Below, in pieces: positions 10,735-22,099 of a stretch of DNA of 64,000 nt (positions within the stretch are counted from its first letter, which is position 1; every line of letters starts with the position of its first letter). Source of the DNA: Neoceratodus forsteri (lineage: Eukaryota > Chordata > Ceratodontiformes > Ceratodontidae); contig CM057456.1 of NCBI GenBank assembly GCA_016271365.2, positions 891,866,001 to 891,930,000 of the forward strand, given 5' to 3'. The notes under the pieces were generated by a model. The model saw only the letters and a list, made by a program, of their open reading frames with translations. It had not been told where the DNA came from and did not search any database. Both the position numbers and the translations under genes were made by a program.

Positions 10735-12175
10735 TTGGTGACCCCAAGAAAGGCAGCACTACACCTAAACTCAGCGGGTGGCCTGGTTTCAGATCCCATG
10801 GAAGTGGCCAGGACATTACATAGCACGTTCACTGATCTATCCAGTTACATAAATAAACTCCCCAGCGGCATACCAAGCAGCTCAGCCACCCATCAAAACC
10901 CACTGGCATCCGCTACTAGCTCTACGACACACCCTCCAATCCCACCTTTTTACTTCAAAGTGCTTTCTCGCACTGATACCACCAAGCACCATCAAAAGCC
11001 TATCAACTCACGGCTCAGCTGGAGTCGATGGCCTATCAACAGTCTTCCTCAGGCTGATCGCACCTGCCATAGCCAAACCTCTCACCTTTGTTTTTAACCT
11101 TGCCCTGTCTACCTCCTCCATGCCCAACCTCTGGAAGATAGCTAAGGTTATCCCTATTTTCAAAGTCAGTGACCCTCAATCCTCCGACAACTACTGACCA
11201 ATCTCCATCCTCCCCCACCTAAGTAAATTGCTTGAGAAAGCGATCCACACTCAACTAGCTGAACACGTCGGCAAATACAACCTCCTATGTAGCCAGCAAC
11301 ATGGCTTCCGTAAAAACCATTCCACTACCACTGTCCTGGCACTTCTGACTAACCATATCCTCATGAACACAGACACTGGTAATGCCACCGGTGTGGTTTT
11401 TGTGGACCTCTCCAAGGCCTTCGATACGGTCAACCATGCCCTCTTCCTCTGAAAGCTAAGCTGCCTACGCTGTTCCCAGGAGGGAACGGACTGGTTCGGG
11501 AGCTACCTCACACTTCGATCCCAATTTGTGAGTATTGGTCAGACCTGCTCCCCTACCCTGCCCATCTCCACAGGGGTTACCCAGGGCTCCATTCTGGGAC
11601 CCCTTCTATTCTCCTTATTTGTAAACTCTCTTCTTTCAGACAGTCTAAACTGCTACTCTCTCCTCTACGCTGATGACCTCGTACTCTTCCACAGTGAAAA
11701 ATCCACTGCCAGCATTTCCACAGCCCTCACTCAAAACTACATTGCAGCCCACAACTGCTTCTCAAAGAATCTCCTCTTGGTAAATGCCAAAATAAACAAA
11801 TCCATGTTGTTCAGATTGAAGCCCTTCCTTGCAAAATCCATGACTCACTGCCACCTAAACATTCTCTCCCCTGATGGAACAGCCCTGGAGGCTGTAAACA
11901 CTTTCAAGTACTCAGGAGTTATACTTGACCTCTCCCTCACCTTCTCCGAGCACGTCAATTCCCTAGTCAGCAGGTTCCATCACAAACTGGGCGCAGCTTA
12001 TTGATTCCGGCAATTCCTTACCCTGGAGGCTAGGCTAGCCATTGTCCAGGGAAATCTTCCCCCAATACTGGACTACTGCTCTACCATCTATGCCACAGCA
12101 TCTGCTACCACTACAGCCAAACTCTCCTCAGCCTACAACAATGCCTGTTGTTTTGCCTTGCTGGCCCCTTTCTCT
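10735..12175 (+). pseudogene. L2-A reverse transcriptase, broken and interrupted by L1
   Basis: RT motifs appear in order in changing frames: GVDGLSTVFL near 11020, WKIAKVIPIFK near 11130, ISILPHLSKLLEKAI, QHGFRKNHSTTTVLALL, then VFVDLSKAFDTVNHALF (motif A, 11228-11452), TGVTQGSILGPLLFSLFVN (motif B) and LLYADDLVLF (motif C, catalytic Asp pair intact) in 11528-12004. In-frame stops occur near 11195, 11450 and 12001. Coding is cut at 12175 by the L1 target duplication and resumes at 18764. Confidence 0.9.
12161..12175. repeat. Target-site duplication of the L1, left copy
   Basis: CTGGCCCCTTTCTCT, 15 bp, repeated exactly at 18749-18763 on the other side of the L1. Left copy is followed directly by the T run that is the L1 poly(A) tail on the opposite strand. 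Confidence 0.95.
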
Positions 12176-12579
12176 TTTTTTTTTGAAATTTAAGTTTATT
12201 GGGTTTTCAAACAACAACAAACAGACGTATCTGATAGAGTACAGAATGGCAAAAACCGGTACAACCAAAAAAACCCCACCTAAAACCCCCCCATCCCCCC
12301 GGCCCTTCCACCAAAAGACCACCCCACCTCCCAACAGTAAAAGGAAAAAGAACCCCAACCCCCATTAACATGCAAATAAGGAAAGGATCTACCTCTAATA
12401 CATACCCCACCCTCCACCACCCTCCCCCTCTACAGGTGCCATCCCAATATGGAAAATATTCTGGGTAATACAGACAATCATCTTTGATAGTACAATCATC
12501 AATACCAACAAGGTTACAAGGTAATGTACGTAACCAAAATAGAGATATAGCGGACTACAGGGATCAGGTCTCAGGTTCA

Positions 12580-15500
12580 CTAGTGCAGACATAATGCCTG
12601 AAGTTTACCCCATCTCTTCCGAAACCGGTCCATCCGATCATTCAGACTGGCAATCAAACTCTCCGAATTGAAAAACGTAATGAGTTCAATCAGCCAATCT
12701 GCATACGACAAGGCCAGTTGATCTGTCCAATGTCTCAAGACTAATTTCTTGACCGCCATGGACACCAAAGCCATATGATATCGACGTTCTACACTATCTA
12801 TACGAGAATATTCACCTAGAATGCAAATCTCCGGAGAGAAAAAGCCTGACAGACCCAGAAGGGGATCTAGTCTATCCCGAACAAGGGACCACAAAGGGGC
12901 AACCTTAGGACAATCCCAGAACATATGAATAAGGTTACCTTCTCCTTGTGAACATCTAGAGCAAGTCGGTTGGGGGAGTTTTTTAAGCTTGAAAAGTTTG
13001 GCAGGGGTATAATACAGGTTATTAACAATATAGTATTGGGTTAACCGTAGTCTATCCTGGGTATGATACCTATGTATGTCCTTCCATATACAAGGCCAAC
13101 TCAAAGAGGCATCAGGTAACAAGTGTGCCCAAACACTAGAGCCCTCAACAATCTCGGGAAATTTGTAATTCAAAAGGAAGGAATAAATCAAGGAGATGGA
13201 GTGGGACTGAGAAGCAAGATTAATAATTTTATAAAAGGGATAGGCCACAGACTCTCTAGAAATGGTACCAAATTTCCGGCAATAAGATGTCTTAATTGGT
13301 ACACTTTAAAGACCCTCTACTGGGAATGCCAAACTTATCCAGTATATCACAGAAGAAAGAAGGGATCCCTGATTAAAAATGCTCCACTTGGCCTCTCTAA
13401 TCTGTGGAGCCAATCCGGTAAGCCAGGAACTATCCAACTTTATATTCGGATTGAGAATTACCGCTGACCCTGATCCGAGACACAAGAAATGTGGAAAGAT
13501 ACCAAACATTGAGCCAGTGACTTAAGGGCAACTAGAATCGTGCTATCGGTCACCCACTGTGAGACTGCTGCTGGAGGAGTATAAAGTATAGCATAACTAT
13601 CGAAGTTTAGCCTCAGAGAGAAGCGACTCAATCTGGAGCCAAATTGACAAGATATTGTGGAATTTGTAAAGAACCATCTCCCCAATTTAGAAAGATGAGC
13701 CACAATGGTAAAGTAGAAGATTAGGTAATCGAAACCACCTTTTTCTTTAGGAAGAGATAGCTTATATGAGCGCCTAACGCCTTCCCATGCCAGATAAAAT
13801 CAGAAAGCATAGTATGAAGCTGCTGAAAGTAGGTGATAGGGAGCCAAAGATTTAACAAATTCAACGGTAAAAGATCCGGGAGGACATTCATTTATTAATA
13901 TTGATCCGGCCCCAAAGAGAATAGGAGGGCAGACCATCGCTGCAGATCCTGATAAACCAGACTTTTAATTCTATCCAAATTTAACTTCCTCAAAAGAGAG
14001 GGATCAGTCGAAAAATGAATCCCCAAATACTTAATGGATCTAGGGGCCCACCTCATCCCAAAGGAGATAAACTCCTGCTTATTAGTGTAAACATTTAAAG
14101 GGAAAATTTCGGACTTAGAAATATTCAATTTGTATTGAGAGAAAAAACCGAATTGTTCAATAATGTCGATCGCTGCTTTTAAAGACTTTGCCGGGTATTC
14201 TAAATGCAGAAGTATGTCATCTGCATAAGCAGAGAGCACCAGTTCCTGCTGTTGTAACATACAACCTGTAACCTGGGGGGATGTTTTAAGTCTAATAAGC
14301 AACGGTTCCAGATATAAATTAAACAACAAAGGCGAAAGGGGGCACCCCTGTCTAGTACCAGTGTGTAAACGGAAAAGAGGGGAAAAAACCCCATTACAAT
14401 AAATTTTAGCTGAGGGGGAGCCATAAAACATCTGAACCCTTTTCAGAAATGGTACCAGAAATCCCATCCTCCCCATCACGGCCCAAAGGAAGGTCCAGTC
14501 CACTCGATCAAAGGCCTTCTCTGCATCGAGAGAGACCAAAGCTACCGGATAAAGGACTGATTGGGCATACTGGGAAATATGAGACAAGAGCCTTAAATGG
14601 TCCGCAGCAGACCTGCCAGAAACAAAACCTACTTGCTCGGGCTAAGTAAACCAATCCAGACTTTCTTAATTCTTTCGGCTAATATCTTAGCAAGAATTTT
14701 CATGTCATAATTTTGAAGGGAGATAGGCCTATAATTTGCCGGATCCATGGGAATTTTATCAGGTTTGGGAATCAAGATAATTGTAGCCTCAAACAGAGTG
14801 GGATCTATTACGACAGAAACCGATAAATAATCATATAACTTAAGGAGGATAGGTGCCAGCTCTTTAACGAAAACCTTATAAAAATTAGCAGGGAAGCCAT
14901 CAGGGCCAGGTGCTTTGTCAGGAGCCACAGAAGTAATAGTCCTTTCTATCTCCTCCAACGAAATAGGAGCCAATAGGATTTCCTGTTGGGACGCTGACAA
15001 ACAAGGAATGTCGACATCTTCCAAATACGTGTTAATATTTGAGATAGAGGCAGACGATGGGGACTTACTATAGAGGTCCAAGTAATATCTCTCAAAAATA
15101 CGGGCAATACCTCTAGGGAGGATACTCAGAACCAGATGGGGAAAGCAGAGAAGGGATTATCCTAGAGCCTTCCAACGCCTGCAGTTAAGGCCAAAAGTTT
15201 CCAGCCTTTTCCCCAGATCAAGATATTTAGCTTGAGCTCTTATCAAACAGTACTCTGTTTTTCTTTCAAGAGATCCATATACTCACGCTTAGCTATCAAA
15301 AGATCCTTAAGGGCGTGTGAAGAGGTTGAAGAGTAAATAGCTTCCAGCTCTCTAATTTTACTCATTAAGGACAAAGATTTTGTTGTGAGCTTTCTTCCTG
15401 AGGAGGCCATTTTTATTAACTCACCCCTGAGATAGCACTTCAAAGAGCACCAAACTAAATCAAGTCTCGGGGTAGAATTCAGGTTCTCCGCCAGGAAGAA

Positions 15501-16320
15501 AGAAATCAAAGACTAAATATTCGAGACAATCTGAGAGTCTTTCAACAGCTGAGTGTTTAACCTCCAGACGGAATCCCGACAAAACTCAGGGTCTAAAGAA
15601 AGTCTGATCCAAACTATGGCATGATCCGAGAAAATGATTGGATCAATACCGGACTGAAGAAGACTGGGAAGAAAGGATTTACTAGTTAAGACAAAGTCTA
15701 TTCTCGATTTTGAACCATGCGGCTGAGAAAGAAAAGAGAAAGCACGACAAGAAGGATTGTAAAGCCTCCATGGGTCACATAGCCCTAACATTGACAATAA
15801 CTCCTGAAGGGCTCTCTGGGCAGGAGAAGGGGGTCGTTTATTCTGAGGTTCCTTATCCAATATAGACGAAAGGGGGACATTCCAGCCCCTCCCAATATAA
15901 GCTGAGAAGGGAGAAAATTAGAAACCTTATCTGCAAGAGACATAAAAAATTCTAGGCTCCCCCCGGTCCATATACCGAACCTAGAACAACACTGCCACCG
16001 TTGAGAGTACCCCTAACCAGAATAAACCTCCCCTCTGGGTCTGAAATAATCAGTTCTTTCATGAATAAAACATGTTTTTTAATGAGAACAGCAACACCTT
16101 TACTAAGACTGGAATTCCCAGCCAGATAAATCTGGGAAAAACCAGAGCGAGATAGGAGTTTGTTGTCTGCATGGCTTAGATGCGTTTCTTGGAGAAAAAG
16201 AATATCAACTTGCAACAATGAGCAGTGGTTGAAGATCAGAGACCGCTTGACCCGATCCCTGAGTCCGCGCACATTCCAAGAGACTATTTTAATTGTATTA
16301 TTAGCCATTTTAAATACCAA
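12580..16320 (-). pseudogene. L1 ORF2: endonuclease and reverse transcriptase, broken
   Basis: About 1,250 codons, the usual L1 ORF2 length. Endonuclease: IKIVSWNVRGLRDR, DILFLQETHLS, LGSVYGP (15952-16320), then RIDFVLTSK and FSDHAIVWI (15513-15860). RT: APDKAPGPDGFPANFYK, NYRPISLQNYDMKILAKI (14629-15081), LVSLDAEKAFDRVDWTFL, TGTRQGCPLSPLLFNLYLEP and SAYADDILLHL with both catalytic Asp (13895-14587). C-terminal Cys domain: CSRCSQGEGNLIHMFWDC (12580-13248), the CxxC-H-C pattern of L1. Breaks lie near 15860-15950, 15510, 15100-15240, 14600 and between 13250 and 13895. Confidence 0.95.
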
Positions 16321-17685
16321 ATAAAGAAAACATGCACCCAGAAAAGATCAATAATAAAAAGAGAAGAAACGCACACCAAAGCTAAATGAGCCCAGAGTTT
16401 AACAGTCCGCCAGCACCCCCCAGAATAAACAACCAACGAAAAAAGCCCCACCAAACTGACCAAGATAAGATAATACCACACTCTAAGCTGGCAAACTGAA
16501 CCTAACCACCCAAAGCCCACCACCCAATTTACACTATTATCCCCAAAAACCTATCCCACCCAAAATGCTCCAATAACAACTATCATCTAAATAATGCGAC
16601 CTATAATAGTACAGCAATACTTGGCAAAACACAGTGCGTAATACACAGTAACATCCCCGCCCCACCCCCCAACTCCCTGCCAAACTACTCCACAGATGAC
16701 TTAAACAAAAGGAGTAGACAGCAGAACCCAACCACCCACCCCCAACCCAGATCTTAAACCCCAGAAAGCAATTATTTACACTGGGAACCAGGGCAAGGAC
16801 CGAAACCGATTCAGGCAAAAGAAAGGGGCCCTGACCACCTGACCCCACTTGCGTAACCTCTGAAACCCCAGTAGTGACTGGCCAGGCCAAAGGAGGGAAG
16901 CATAACCCAGAAATTTAGCTCCACGGCCAAGGGACTCAACCCCACAAAAGATAACCAGCAGTACTCCCACCACTGGGGTGAGGTTAGCCAAACCCCCAAC
17001 CTTAGGCTCGCAATTCCACATCCAGCAAGCCACTAAAACTCCAGGCCCAAGCCCCCCGCACCCCAATCACCAGCAATCAAAAAGAACTGCAGAGAATAAG
17101 GGGAAGAAACCCCCACCCGTGATGCCTCCCCCGCTGCCAGTAACAACATACCCATAACCAAGCCATCCGCAAGATCAAACCAAAAATCTCACTCACCTCG
17201 AGACTATGACCGCACGCAGAGGTAGCTTGAGCTGGAAGCAGAGCAAACTAAGAGAGTCACGCCTAGGCCCGATGTTTCAGGGGGAACTATATCGATGCTG
17301 GACCAAACCGGTCCGACCGCCAGGAAGTTACCCCAGAGGAACCACCACTCAGCAAATAGGTTCTGGAAACGCAAAACACACCGAGGACCGGCGGAAGAGC
17401 TCTCACCCCAACCCACAGAACAGCGCCCAGCCACCCCAACCAGCCAACAAGGATCCACCAGGTAAGGGCCAAACCAGATGGTGGGGAGACTTATCGAGCC
17501 CAAAATCACCAACGAGGGAAATAGAGGAGATTTGGCACTAAGGTCATACAACCAGATTAGGGTAGAACAGAGAGTAGACCATAAAATAAAAGAAGAGATA
17601 AAGGGGAGAACTAAGCCATCCAACTAAGATTAGACCCCAAAAGAGTGACGGCAATGCAAAAATATATAAAAGTACATAATGTCTC
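16321..17685 (-). other. Long L1 inter-ORF region
   Basis: About 1.36 kb between the ORF1 stop and the ORF2 start, C- and A-rich on the plus strand, with only chance open frames (longest 139 codons) and no motif. In mammalian L1 this spacer is tens of bases. No internal target duplication or poly(A) marks a separate insertion. Confidence 0.7.
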
Positions 17686-18554
17686 TCAGCCAGAATTCTT
17701 AAATAAGTCCGGAAGCTTAACAGCCAGATCCTTCATAGCCGCCTCAGGGGAGCTGTAGCTGTAGGTAGAGCCTCCAAATGTGACTTTTAGCGTGGCCGGA
17801 TAAATCATTCTAAAGGGGATGGAGGCGGCAATTAATTTCTGGACTGCAGGATGGAAGGCTGCCCTCTTCTCTCTGGTTTCCTTCGGAAGGTCCTGGGTAA
17901 TCCGTATTCTGGTCGATCCCCACAATAGCTCTTTTAACTCTCGAGACTTGCTGTAGACATGTTGTCTCTCTATGTAACTTAAAGACTTCATAATAATAGG
18001 ATGCGGAGGGGATCCAGACGGGGGTCGAGGCCTCAGCGAACGGTGGGCCCGCTCCAGGTGATATAAGGGGCTAATTGGTGACAGGCCTACTACTTTAGAC
18101 AGGAACCTCTGGAGAAAGGCTAGTAGATCTGGGCCCTCTTCCATCTCAGGTAAACCCAGGATCAGGAGATTATTCCGACGATTGCGCCCCTCTAAGTCCT
18201 CAGTTTTTGCCTGAAGCTTTTTAATCTGTTGTTTAAGCTCAGAGACCTCCATTCTGCCTTAGGTCTCCATTGCTCTATAGAGAACACTCTGGCCTCCGCA
18301 TCAGACACTCGGATAGAAACCGAGGACAGGTCGCTCCGAAGAGATTTAAGTTCACCGGCTAACTCTTGTAAAATTTCCTTCACCGGGGTCAATTCTTATA
18401 GAAATCTATCCTCCGTAAGAGGGTTGGGTAGCTGCAGTTTATCCCCACTCCGCTCCGGTTTTGAACCACCCTGGTTGCGCTGTTTCTTAGCTGCTTTTTC
18501 AGGAGATGTGGGTGGTGTATGTCTGACGGAGGCCTGTTTCCCATCCACCTCCAT
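17686..18554 (-). pseudogene. L1 ORF1: RNA-binding chaperone, broken
   Basis: ORF1p forms coiled-coil trimers that coat L1 RNA. The start ATG at 18554 opens MEVDGKQASVRHTPPTSPEK. An in-frame TAA (18398-18396) follows, then a coiled coil (ELAGELKSLRSDLSSV), a frame change near 18260, then ELKQQIKKLQAKTEDLEGRN, the RRM start RRNNLLILGLPE, and the C-terminal domain RIRITQDLPKETREKRAAF. The total of about 289 codons fits the family. I chose the 18554 Met because it precedes the basic Ser/Pro-rich head in frame with the coiled coil. Confidence 0.9.
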
Positions 18555-18748
18555 CCTGTTAGGTTAAACGGTCTACTGCAGACAGACTTCACTCCCACTT
18601 GGTAGAGGGCGTATATCAAGTCCTTTAATATCGATATCAGTCGATTAAAGCGCCGGGGAGTTATAAAAAACTGGCGATTAGAGCAGCAGGAGGGAAGAGC
18701 TCTAGGCCTCAGCTGCTGCCTAGCTGGCTGCCATCACGTGACCCCCTT
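18555..18748 (-). promoter_or_regulatory. L1 5' UTR, presumed internal promoter
   Basis: The first 194 bases of the L1. The first bases read AGAAGGGGGTCACGTGATGG, with a CACGTG E-box at 18735-18740. L1 elements carry an internal promoter here; that this segment acts as one is inferred from position. Confidence 0.5.
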
Positions 18749-18763
18749 CTGGCCCCTTTCTCT
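18749..18763. repeat. Target-site duplication of the L1, right copy
   Basis: Exact 15-bp repeat of 12161-12175. Removing the L1 with one copy rejoins the L2-A coding sequence. Confidence 0.95.
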
Positions 18764-19523
18764 GCCCACCACTGCATCCTATATAACTCCCTTGGATGGC
18801 TCCCACTGCAAGGTCATTTTGACCTCACCCTCTGCTGCCTGACAGATAGTTATCCATACTGGCCAAGTTTCCCCCCTTGCGGCTCTCCTCAAGATCCAAA
18901 CTCCCTGCCGCTGCCTCTGCTCAAACAGCACTCCCACACTAGCAGTTCCTAGGGTACACATGAATATGGGTGGTAGAGCTTTGTCGGCAGCAGCCCCTAC
19001 TCAGTGGAACAAACTGCCAACTGTACTCCGCTCTGCTGACACACACTCTATCTTCAAATCCCGCCTCAAAAGTTGGCTCCTAGCAAACTTTTCCTGTCAC
19101 TGTTTCCCTGGATAGACGAACTGTTCCTGTCAAATTTGTCTGTCACCCGCTGAGCCACGTTCTGCCTCCTTCCCCTAGGATTTTCCCACTGTTTCCCTCC
19201 TCATCCACTCACTACAAACTGCTGTTTCTACTTCAATTATAGGTAATGTACTAATGTTGCCTACCGCAAATGTATCTCTGTAATAACTAATTATTTATTG
19301 TAAATAACTGAGGCATGTTATAAAATTCTTGCTTCATTTTTGACCTATGTAACCTGTATCCACAGTTCTGCTTTTTGTTTTATTCTGTTTGCCTTCTCAT
19401 GTTTCTTTTCTGTTCGTATTGTTATCTGTGCCATTTCTGAACATGGCCAGGGTCGTACTGAAAACTGTCCCTGGGATCAGCGCACCCACCCAGTTATCAA
19501 AGTCATAAATAAAAAAAATATAT
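18764..19523 (+). pseudogene. L2-A reverse transcriptase C-terminus and 3' UTR
   Basis: Resumes directly after the L1 duplication. The translated pieces include SLGWLPLQGHFDLTLCCLTD, SFPPLRLSSRSKLP and WNKLPTVLRSADTHSIFKSR-like sequence, the conserved tail of L2-group RTs. From about 19130 it is non-coding, and it ends in an A-rich stretch at 19505-19523 that abuts CR1-c sequence. Confidence 0.8.
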
Positions 19524-20476
19524 CATAAGTGACATTGCTGATGAACTAGAAGAGAAAGTATAACTTTTGCAGCTATAACACCAAGAACTGTAATATGGTG
19601 GACAAACAGGGATGGGTGGAAAGAATGTATAGGGATCTTGGGAAACTCGAGGAGTGGTCAAAAACATGGCAGTTGGAGTTCAATGCCAAGAAGTGCAAAA
19701 TCAGTACAGGAACCCAGGAACTGAGTATAGGAAAGGGGAACGTACTGTCAGTCACCGAGCAGGAAAGGAATCTTGAGGTTAGCATATCTGATGACCTCAA
19801 AGTGGCAGCGGAGTGTGACAAAGCAGTGGGTAGGGCCAGTACAATGCTAGGATGCATAGGGAGAGGTATCTCCAGCAGAAGGATGGAAGTGGTGTTGCCA
19901 CTGTATCACTCAATAGTGAAACCCCCCATCTAGAGTATTGTGGCCAGTTCTGGAGGGCACACGTCAGAAAGGACATAGATAGGGTGGAGGCAGTCCAGAG
20001 CAGGGCACCTAAAAATGCTGCAGGGTTTGCACCAAAATCCATATAAGGACAGACTGAGGGATCTCAACATGTACACCCTGCAGGAGAGGAGAGCAAGAGT
20101 GTCATGATAGAGACTTACAAATACCTCACAGAGCTGAACAGGGTGCAGAAGGTGAGTCTCTTTCAACTGGGGAAGAACACCAGGACCAGACAGCATACAA
20201 TGAAGCTGGAGAGGGGGAAGTCTGAGAGGGATGTGAGGAAGCTTACTTCATTGAAAGAATGGTAGATGCCCTGGAATATACTGCCAGTTGAAGTGTTGGA
20301 GGTGAAAAGAGTAGTGGGCTTTGAACAAGTGTGGAACAGACATAGGTTAATATTACAGTAGTAAATAGGCAAGGAGGAGGGAGGGTCTATGGAGTCACAC
20401 TAGGCAGGAACCATCTGGGCAGACGGTGTAAGCCAAGAGGTTCATTTCTTCGGAGAAATTTTATGTTTCTATGTAC
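19524..20476 (+). mobile_element. CR1-c, 3' piece
   Basis: Continues CR1-c after the L2-A insertion: SDIADELEEKV, then GWVERMYRDLGKLEEWSKTW and LEFNAKKCKIS (19595-19933), ERNLEVSISDDLKVAAECDK, GISSRRMEVVLPLYHSIVKP, LEYCGQFWRAH, and the CR1 tail VQSRAPKN to a TTTTATGTTTCTATGT end. The FADDT catalytic block that should follow SDIADELEEKV is scrambled by frameshifts. Confidence 0.9.
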
Positions 20477-20639
20477 CAACAAGAAAGGGTGATCAGAACC
20501 CCAACCAGGCTGACAGCAAAGATGGTGGTTCTGGAAAGAACAAACCCCTTAGGCTCAGAAAAGAAGATCAAGCATGCAGTACTAGGAATGTCTTCCAGAG
20601 TATCCACCTGAAATACATAAGGGGATCCATAAGAGTGTG

Positions 20640-20760
20640 AACTATGGCTCTATTGAGGAGATTCTCTCGAAGATGTACTGTTACCGGTAAGTAATTGTCT
20701 TCTTAGTTGATCTCTGCCTTCATAGAGTCACACTTTAGAACAATTCCCCAGCAGTGCACA
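20640..20760 (-). repeat. DIRS-B1 internal complementary region
   Basis: AGATTCTCTCGAAGATGTAC then TGTTACCGGTAAGTAATTGT, followed by CATAGAGTCACAC, mirrors the left ITR at 7421-7480 and has the layout of the ICRs at 29372-29485, 31478-31595 and 40190-40290. In DIRS elements the ICR pairs with the joined ends of the element to template circle formation. Confidence 0.65.
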
Positions 20761-21990
20761 GTGGTTGGAAGGCTAGACAGTAGGGATATTTAGACCCTTA
20801 AGAGAGGAGGTCCAGGAGTATGGCAAGGTCGAAACCAGCCTGTCCATGGGACACCAGTTCCAGAATCTAGTGTTTAGTGAAAGTATGGACAGAACTCAAA
20901 TGTAAGTACAGAAAATATGTCAGCTGCACATACTAATCTATGCCATGGATGGCATGCCCAGATAGGATCAGGAAGCTCATCACTGTGCTTCTGGTAACAA
21001 TAAGCAATACAGGATGACAATTATTTGGAAGGCACTACTTTAAGACAGGGGTGCCCACCATTCTGGGAGGTGAACAAAAGAAAAGCTGCAAGGACTTTCT
21101 ACAGTCCTCTCTGCAGTCCATACAGAAGCATAAACCCCTATGGCCATCAACAGAATGCACGGCAACTTCTCCCACAGTCTGGTAGAAATGAAAAATATAG
21201 GAAGGTGGATAGTACAATTTGTAAAAACTCAGAAACCACCTTAGGAAAGAACCCAGGAAGGGAAGAAACTAGATCCTGGTGAAAAAGCAAGGTACAGGGG
21301 ATCTGGAACTAAAGCCTGTTGCTCAGAAACAGTCTCAGCAGAAGTGATTGCCACCAGAAAAAGTGATTGCTGTGAAGAGGAACACACAGCAAGTGGCAGC
21401 TGTTTGAAAGGAGCCTGTGTAAGACTCCAGAATAAAGTTAAGGTCTCACCATGGAAATGGCCAATGGACCAGGAGATACAGATGACGACACGAACTGAGG
21501 AAAGCTGCAGGACTGGTTCAGCTGGGCTAGTCTTGCCCCAAGAGGGCAAGAAAGGCCAAGATAACTGAAAGGTGCACCTTTACAGAAAAGTACTGGAGGC
21601 CCAAGTTCGAAAGGGACAGGAGGTACAGTAGTGTAGGATATACTGTACCAGGCAAAAAAAGGATGTAGGGAGTGAGAGGCACACCAATACGAAAATGTTT
21701 CCATTTCAGGGAGTAAGTGTGTCATGTAGAAAGACTACAAGCTGCTTGTAGAACATCTGAGACAAGCTGGAAGACCATGAAGTAGGACAGTTCTATGTAC
21801 TCAGGAGATACAGCAGGCATGAAGTTGCAGGGAATGAAGGTCTGGATGCAACAGAAAACTGTTGTCCAATGCCAGACATAATGCTCTTGAAGCACAACAG
21901 GGTCCCCTTACAACCTGGCAGAGCAGGAAAAAATAAATTCATCTGGACCAGAAGAGGGCTATCAGTACCATCATGACCTCATCATCTTAA
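20761..21990 (-). pseudogene. DIRS-B1 tyrosine recombinase remains
   Basis: The clearest block is 21241-21549: SLFLVAITSAETVSEQQALV, corresponding to FLVAITSARRISELQAL in DIRS-H, with the Arg-Arg-Ile-Ser stretch lost. Upstream on the minus strand, LSNLGLQYFSVKVHLSVILA matches the N-terminal block (LGLQYFSVKEHLAAISA) of DIRS-E. Multiple stops make it non-functional. The HxxR and Tyr regions at 20800-21050 are too decayed to place. Confidence 0.7.
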
Positions 21991-22099
21991 AGTCTGACCA
22001 ATATCCACTCAATCAGAGAGACTGCAGGAAAGACACACAGAAACCTTCCTTCTACGAGAGGAAAAATTAATCTCATCAAAAAACTCCAAGCCTTGTAGA

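Larger units (their letters stand above)
12176..18748 (-). mobile_element. Full-length L1 LINE
   Basis: A 6.57-kb minus-strand element: 5' UTR (18748 to 18555), ORF1 (18554 to 17686), a long inter-ORF region, ORF2 (16320 to 12580), then a 3' UTR with AATAAA and a poly(A) tail, seen as a T run from 12176. The 15-bp duplication on both sides and the presence of both ends show a complete insertion. ORF1 has one stop and one frameshift, and ORF2 several, so it is not active now. Confidence 0.95.
7964..19523 (+). mobile_element. L2-like LINE (L2-A) with monomer-type 5' region, split by an L1
   Basis: On the plus strand: 98-bp repeat units (7964-8979), a leader with a hydrophobic start and a 2A-like motif (9307-9640), endonuclease (9625-10560), reverse transcriptase (10735-12175), then after the L1 the RT C-terminus (18764-19130) and a 3' end of AATAAAAAAAATATATC. 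The CR1/L2 group assignment comes from the RT (GFRKNHSTTTVL, LYADDLVLF) and the C-terminal LGWLPLQGH...LCCLT block. Several stops and frameshifts make it inactive. I cannot separate L2 from related clades by eye. Confidence 0.8.

Noticed and set aside
16537..17623. Open frames of 61-139 codons in the L1 inter-ORF region
   Set aside because: Low-complexity Trp/Gly/Val-rich translations without motifs, in a base-skewed region.
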